A stretch of 64,000 nucleotides of DNA from Streptomyces sp. NBC_01341 (GTDB lineage Bacteria > Actinomycetota > Actinomycetes > Streptomycetales > Streptomycetaceae): contig NZ_CP108364.1 in the NCBI RefSeq assembly GCF_035946055.1, positions 7,130,001-7,194,000 of the forward strand. Direction: 5' to 3'. A program made the translations under genes and the position numbers. The notes beneath the pieces are model-generated. The model did not search any database, was not told where the DNA came from, and saw only the letters and a list, made by a program, of their open reading frames with translations. The stretch's first letter is position 1, and the number at the start of each line of letters is the position of its first letter. Of this stretch, positions 60,468-64,000 are shown piece by piece.

Positions 60468-60779
60468 ATGCGTGCAATTCTGCTCCGTGTGACGGCCACA
60501 CTCGGTGCTGCGGCGGCGCTTGCTGTCTGCGGCGCCGGCGTGGCCGGCGCCGACGACCGGCCGGGCGGCAGCGTAGGCAGCTCGGGCTTCGGCAATACGG
60601 GCATCGGCAATTCTGGCGCCTTCAATGACGGCATCGGGAATGCGGGTGTCTTCAACGACGGCATCGGGAACGCGGGTGTCGCCAACTGGGGTCTGGGCAA
60701 TGCGGGCCTGGGCAACACGGGTATCGGCAGCTCCGGTATCGGAAACTCCGGCATCGGCAGCTCCGGCATCGGCAACTGA
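60468..60779 (+). CDS. small secreted glycine/asparagine-repeat protein
   Basis: 103 residues. Signal peptide (MRAILLRVTATLGAAAALAV, cleavage near GVAGADD). The mature 75 residues consist of about thirteen repeats of a five-residue unit G-(F/I/V/L)-G/x-N-x, for example GFGNT-GIGNS-GAFND-GIGNA. The pattern is like the pentapeptide-2/MPTR repeats of mycobacterial PPE proteins, which fold into a right-handed beta helix. ATG 60468 has AGGAGG upstream. Function unknown; a surface or matrix role is a guess. Confidence 0.75.
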   Translation: MRAILLRVTATLGAAAALAVCGAGVAGADDRPGGSVGSSGFGNTGIGNSGAFNDGIGNAGVFNDGIGNAGVANWGLGNAGLGNTGIGSSGIGNSGIGSSGIGN

Positions 60780-60835
60780 GACCGCCGCGCGTCCCCACCA
60801 TCGGGTCGCGCGACGCGCCGAGCTCGACTGCCCGG

Positions 60836-60878
60836 CCCACCCGGGCTGTCCGCTCCATGAGCGGTCGGCCCGGGTGGG
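60836..60878 (+). terminator. hairpin between convergent genes
   Basis: CCCACCCGGGC (60836-60846) pairs with GCCCGGGTGGG (60868-60878), with an inner CCGCT/AGCGG stem. Confidence 0.8.
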
Positions 60879-60997
60879 TTCCGGACGTGGCCCCGGCCGG
60901 TCCGGGGCGAGCTTCGCGAAACCCCGAGCCGCACGAACGGCCCGTCCGGGCGCTCGGGGCCTGCCGACCGTAAGGCGATGACAGGCTGTCGAGCTCG

Positions 60998-61378
60998 TCA
61001 GACGACTGTCTCCCGGATCACGTGAAATCGAAGCGACCGGGTAGCACCCGCGCACCGGTGCAACGGCTTCACCATGCGCACGTGCTCCTCACTGCTCACC
61101 CAGCCCAGGAAGGCCGGAGCGCTCTCCCACTCACTGGTGATGAGCCACTGGGAAGGGTTCTCGATGGACTGGCACAGTTGCTCACTGATGTGTCCGGGAA
61201 TGGCCTGAACGTGCTTGCGCAGTTCCTCGTACGTCTCGAGGAATTGCTCCTGGGCCCCGTCGTTCACGTCCAGCATGAGGATGACGCGGAGGGCGGAGCC
61301 ATCGAAGACGGACTGCGAGACACGGCCCGACGTCTCTCCCGTGAGCGGTTCTGACGCGGAGCTGGAGATGGTGCTCAT
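60998..61378 (-). CDS. antibiotic biosynthesis monooxygenase (ABM) domain protein
   Basis: 126 residues, one ferredoxin-like ABM domain from about residue 30: LRVILMLDVNDGAQEQFLET, YEELRKHVQAIPGHISEQLC, PSQWLITSEWESAPAFLGWV, and SEEHVRMVKPL. The fold occurs in cofactor-free monooxygenases of polyketide tailoring and in heme-degrading or unknown small proteins. No pathway genes are adjacent. It is 226 bp from the regulator gene at 61605, both leftward. Confidence 0.85.
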   Translation of the reverse strand: MSTISSSASEPLTGETSGRVSQSVFDGSALRVILMLDVNDGAQEQFLETYEELRKHVQAIPGHISEQLCQSIENPSQWLITSEWESAPAFLGWVSSEEHVRMVKPLHRCAGATRSLRFHVIRETVV

Positions 61379-61604
61379 CGACCCGAATCTCCTTCAACGG
61401 CGGCGTGTGCGTCGGCGGCTCGACGGCACGACTACGGCCTCGATCCTGCTTCAAGGCCGAGAGCCGCGCGACCTGTCCGCACTACTCGGGTGACCGGGGC
61501 CGAGTAGTGCGGTCGACATGCCCGTGATCGAAGGGCGCGCCTCGGCTGCTGCCGTGCCGTCGGGGTGGCACTTCTGGTCAGCCTGTGCGACTCGACCGCG
61601 GTCT

Positions 61605-62267
61605 TCATCGCACGCCGAGGGAGAGTGGCTCGCCCCGCCGGCCGGGAAGCGGGGTCCGCGCGCGGGCGAGCAGAGCGCCGGGTTCCGGTTCCGGCTGCAG
61701 TGCGTGCAGCATGAGCGTCCACCAACGCCGTAGCCGGTCGTCCCAGTCCAGTCCGCCGGGTACGTCCTCGGCCAAGGCGCACACCCCGAAGAAGGCGCAC
61801 ACGAGGGTCACGGCTGTTCCTGACGGCTCGATCCCCTCTGCGAGTTCGCCTCGGACCCTGGCCTCCGCCAGGAGCCGAGTCACCGCGGGCACCCAGGCGT
61901 CGAAAGGGGTGGGGACGGCAGCGTCGATGCTGCGGCGCTCCGCCCAGAGCCGCGCACCCGCTCTTGCCACGGTGTCCTCACTCAGGGCCTGGGCGATGTC
62001 GAAGCTCAGTGCCACCAGCTTCTCCAGAGGCGGAATGCCTGGAGTCGAGTAGGGGACGACGAGTTGCGGCCAGGTGGCGAACTGCTCCCGAACGACGGCC
62101 AGCGCCAGTTTCTCCTTGCTGGAGTAATGGAAATAGATTGCTCCGCTGGTCCTTCCCGAGTGCTCGCTTATGTCGTTGACGCTGGTCCCGACATAGCCTC
62201 GTTCGAGAAAAAGATGCGCTGCGGACTCCAGTAGAACCCTGCGGGTCGTACGTGCTCTGTCCTGCAC
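61605..62267 (-). CDS. TetR-family regulator, gamma-butyrolactone receptor-like (ScbR/ArpA type)
   Basis: 220 residues. VQDRARTTRRVLLESAAHLF followed by YVGTSVNDISEHSGRTSGAI and YFHYSSKEKLALAVV is the characteristic N-terminus of the ScbR/ArpA/BarA receptor family, which senses gamma-butyrolactone or related signals and controls secondary metabolism. The C-terminal half is R/P-rich at its end. GTG 62267 with AAGGAG upstream fits the family's length; the open frame to 62618 is not protein-like. The palindrome at 62418-62431 in the divergent region is a candidate site. It could be a true receptor or a pseudo-receptor; no synthase (AfsA-like) gene is in the window. Confidence 0.85.
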   Translation of the reverse strand: MQDRARTTRRVLLESAAHLFLERGYVGTSVNDISEHSGRTSGAIYFHYSSKEKLALAVVREQFATWPQLVVPYSTPGIPPLEKLVALSFDIAQALSEDTVARAGARLWAERRSIDAAVPTPFDAWVPAVTRLLAEARVRGELAEGIEPSGTAVTLVCAFFGVCALAEDVPGGLDWDDRLRRWWTLMLHALQPEPEPGALLARARTPLPGRRGEPLSLGVR

Positions 62268-62799
62268 TTGCGTTCTCCTTTCGAGAGTGCGTTCGACAAT
62301 TTTGCGCAGTCGAGTTGCGCCGTCTTCCGGGGGAGTGGTCGCGGCGCGCGAGGATTTTATTATTCTTCGACCGTGTGCTTGGGCGGCCCGTTTCGTGCAA
62401 TCCCCTGATTCTGTGAACAGAAACGTTTCTGGTAGTGAGGCGCGGAACCGGACCGGATCGCGCCCGACTGTCAGGAAAGTGCAGCCAGGCGGGGCATCGG
62501 GGAACTGGATTCCGTCGGCCGCACGCCCATTCATGATCTGTGGCGCCGGCGGGGCGACTGCTGATTCGATCGCCCAGATGCACTCGAATTGGTGATTGCG
62601 GGAATCTGCTGTGCCCAATTAACGTAACCATCACGATGTTTTCGGGGTTGGCGGACAGCGTCGTACGGATGCGCCCCAGGGTGAGGCTCTCGAAGAGCGT
62701 CCCGCATCCCGATATCCGCGGCCCGGCCATTGAGTCGCTGCCCGCTTTCGTGCGCCTGCGACCCGAACTGGTGACGTAATCACTGAGAACGGCAGAGAC
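62268..62799. other. 532-bp divergent promoter region, relatively AT-rich
   Basis: No gene seen. It separates the receptor-like regulator from the HAD phosphatase and holds the palindrome at 62418-62431. Confidence 0.5.
62418..62431. promoter_or_regulatory. candidate operator, perfect palindrome
   Basis: CAGAAACGTTTCTG, perfect over 14 bp, about 150 bp upstream of the receptor-like start. Confidence 0.5.
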
Positions 62800-63480
62800 A
62801 TGACAGCTCACTACATCCTCGACTGGTCCCCGTCCGCCATCGTCTTCGACTGCGACGGCACGCTCATGGACACCGAACGCCATTGGCAAGAGGCCCGCAG
62901 CATCACGTTCCGATCGTTCGGTCTCAAGTCACCCACAGGTTTCGCCGAACGCGCGAAGGGCGTGCACTACGCCGAGTGCGGCACCCTCATGGCCGAGGAG
63001 ACCGGGAAGCCCGACCTCGCCGACGATCTGACCGACGCACTCCTCGACAACTTCACGGCCCTCGTCCACGAGGAACCGGTCACGATGCCAGGAGCGGCAA
63101 GGCTGGTCAGGCTGGCTGCCGAGCACATTCCCCTCGCCGTAGCGAGTAACTGCCCACGCACGATGGTGGAGTCCTGCCTCGACCGTGCCGGACTGCTCTC
63201 CTACTTCGGCCACGTGGTGGTCGCCGGTGAGGATGCACGTCCCAAACCTCAGCCGGACGTGTACCGGATCGCCGCGACGTTGTGCGGCGTTCCCCCTCAG
63301 GAGGCACTCGCGGTCGAGGACTCGCTCACGGGGATGGATTCGGCCCGACGCGCGGGACTGCGAGTCCTGGGCATCGGTGTCAGCCCGACCGGCCCTGAGA
63401 GGAAGCACGCTGACCTCTGGGTGGAGAGCCTTGCCGCCCCGGAGCTGATGACCTGGGCAGGCCGTCACATCGGTTCGTAG
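62800..63480 (+). CDS. HAD-superfamily phosphatase
   Basis: 226 residues, beta-phosphoglucomutase-like HAD protein. Motif I FDCDGTLMDTE with both catalytic Asp, motif II AVASNC, motif III Lys in DARPKPQPDVY, motif IV AVEDSLTGMDSARRAG. It dephosphorylates small molecules. Its position opposite a butyrolactone-receptor homologue is notable, because butyrolactone synthesis needs a phosphatase step; that link is inference only. ATG at 62800; no strong ribosome site. Confidence 0.88.
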   Translation: MTAHYILDWSPSAIVFDCDGTLMDTERHWQEARSITFRSFGLKSPTGFAERAKGVHYAECGTLMAEETGKPDLADDLTDALLDNFTALVHEEPVTMPGAARLVRLAAEHIPLAVASNCPRTMVESCLDRAGLLSYFGHVVVAGEDARPKPQPDVYRIAATLCGVPPQEALAVEDSLTGMDSARRAGLRVLGIGVSPTGPERKHADLWVESLAAPELMTWAGRHIGS

Positions 63481-63812
63481 GCGCGGGAATGGGCGCCCGT
63501 CGCGCCTATGCGTCCCGGGGCCATCGCCACAGAACCGAGGATGGCCCCACCCTGCCCAGGCTACCGCCGGCCGGCGCTCTGCTCGTCGGGCCTCGGGACG
63601 CAGTCTTCTCAGGTGGTCGTCCTCCGATGACCGACCCTTCGAGCCGAGGCGCCGAGAGTGTTCACTCCCATAAAGGCGCCATGCCGTGGCCGACACTCCA
63701 CGGGGCCCGGCGAGCCGGCGGATCCGTGGAGATGACGGGCAGCGGCTCCATGAGAGTGTTCCAACCGTGGTGTCGGCGCGGTCCTGCAACGGGAGACCGT
63801 TCTGATGGGCGC
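63481..63812. other. 332-bp intergenic region, nothing clear
   Basis: No gene recognised. A short stem CCGTGG (63684-63689) / CCACGG (63698-63703) is present. Confidence 0.35.
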
Positions 63813-64000
63813 ATGACTGTCGACCGCCCGATGTACCGGGTAAAGCGGCACCTGCTCGGCAGGCCGCTCACCACTGAGCACATCAGCGACGAAAAGCTGG
63901 ACAAACGGACGGCGCTCGGCGTCCTCGCATCCGACTGCATCAGCTCGTCGGCGTACGGCTCCGAGGAGATGCTCCGCGTTCTCGTGCCCGTCGTCGGGGT
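63813..64000 (+). CDS. APC-family amino-acid permease, N-terminal part, cut by window edge
   Basis: The frame is open from ATG 63813 to the window end (62 codons). RVKRHLLGRPLTTEHISDEK, LDKRTALGVLASDCISSSAY and GSEEMLR match the start of a group of actinobacterial APC permeases, which read KRLLLGRPL...LPKRIALPVFASDALSSVAYATEEI. The cytoplasmic leader and the beginning of helix 1 are visible. Substrate unknown; the rest lies beyond the window. Confidence 0.8.
   Translation, partial: MTVDRPMYRVKRHLLGRPLTTEHISDEKLDKRTALGVLASDCISSSAYGSEEMLRVLVPVVG

Noticed and set aside
60468..60779. CRISPR-like or simple DNA repeat
   Set aside because: The repetition is at protein level in one frame behind a signal peptide and ribosome site; DNA units vary and have no spacers.

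Overview
The window is chromosomal DNA of a Streptomyces or close actinomycete. Evidence is the very high G+C with strong third-position G/C bias, many GTG starts, abundant secreted and lipid-anchored proteins, a ScbR-like butyrolactone-receptor homologue, a VanJ-like membrane protein, and modular NRPS/PKS genes. About 45 genes can be supported. No rRNA, tRNA, CRISPR array, transposase or integrase was seen.

Layout. 1-11.8 kb is mixed accessory genome: the start of a 2-oxoglutarate decarboxylase-like gene cut by the left edge, a TetR regulator, a DJ-1/PfpI protein, an atypical SDR, a GlsB-type membrane protein, several small secreted proteins, an acidic-then-basic low-complexity protein, an ArsR-like regulator, a lipoprotein, an acyltransferase, a methyltransferase and a VanJ-like membrane protein. 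12-19.2 kb holds two large divergent secreted peptidases: a sedolisin with kelch repeats and a thermolysin-like M4 enzyme. 19.3-23.3 kb has a HAD hydrolase, a DHA2 efflux pump and a divergent TetR/SDR pair around a palindromic operator.

23.5-51.5 kb is bounded by two apparently identical 769-bp direct copies of a yceI gene (23553-24321 and 50692-51460). Between them lie a rearranged MFS pseudogene, a secreted phosphodiester-glycosidase/metallophosphoesterase, a degraded ORF, a glycosyltransferase, a sugar-nucleotidyltransferase-like gene, the biosynthetic operon, an orphan peptide-type ABC binding protein and a small protein. The operon reads leftward from 47120 to 32826: NRPS (C-A-T-TE), hybrid NRPS-PKS (A-T-C-A-T-KS-KR-T-TE, no AT) and a TauD-type oxygenase, closed by two back-to-back hairpins. 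The second adenylation domain of the hybrid reads by eye as a proline code. Proline, one ketide extension, ketoreduction and a TauD oxygenase are the expected logic of a detoxin/rimosamide-like depsipeptide. This is the most interesting system in the window.

51.6-64 kb: a DinB/MPI-type protein, a response regulator-kinase-VanJ-like operon with overlapping genes, an ArsR regulator with a striking AT-rich palindrome coupled to an SRPBCC protein, an FtsW/RodA paralogue, an alpha/beta hydrolase, a small secreted protein with glycine-asparagine repeats, an ABM-domain protein, a butyrolactone-receptor-like regulator facing a HAD phosphatase, and the start of an APC permease cut by the right edge.
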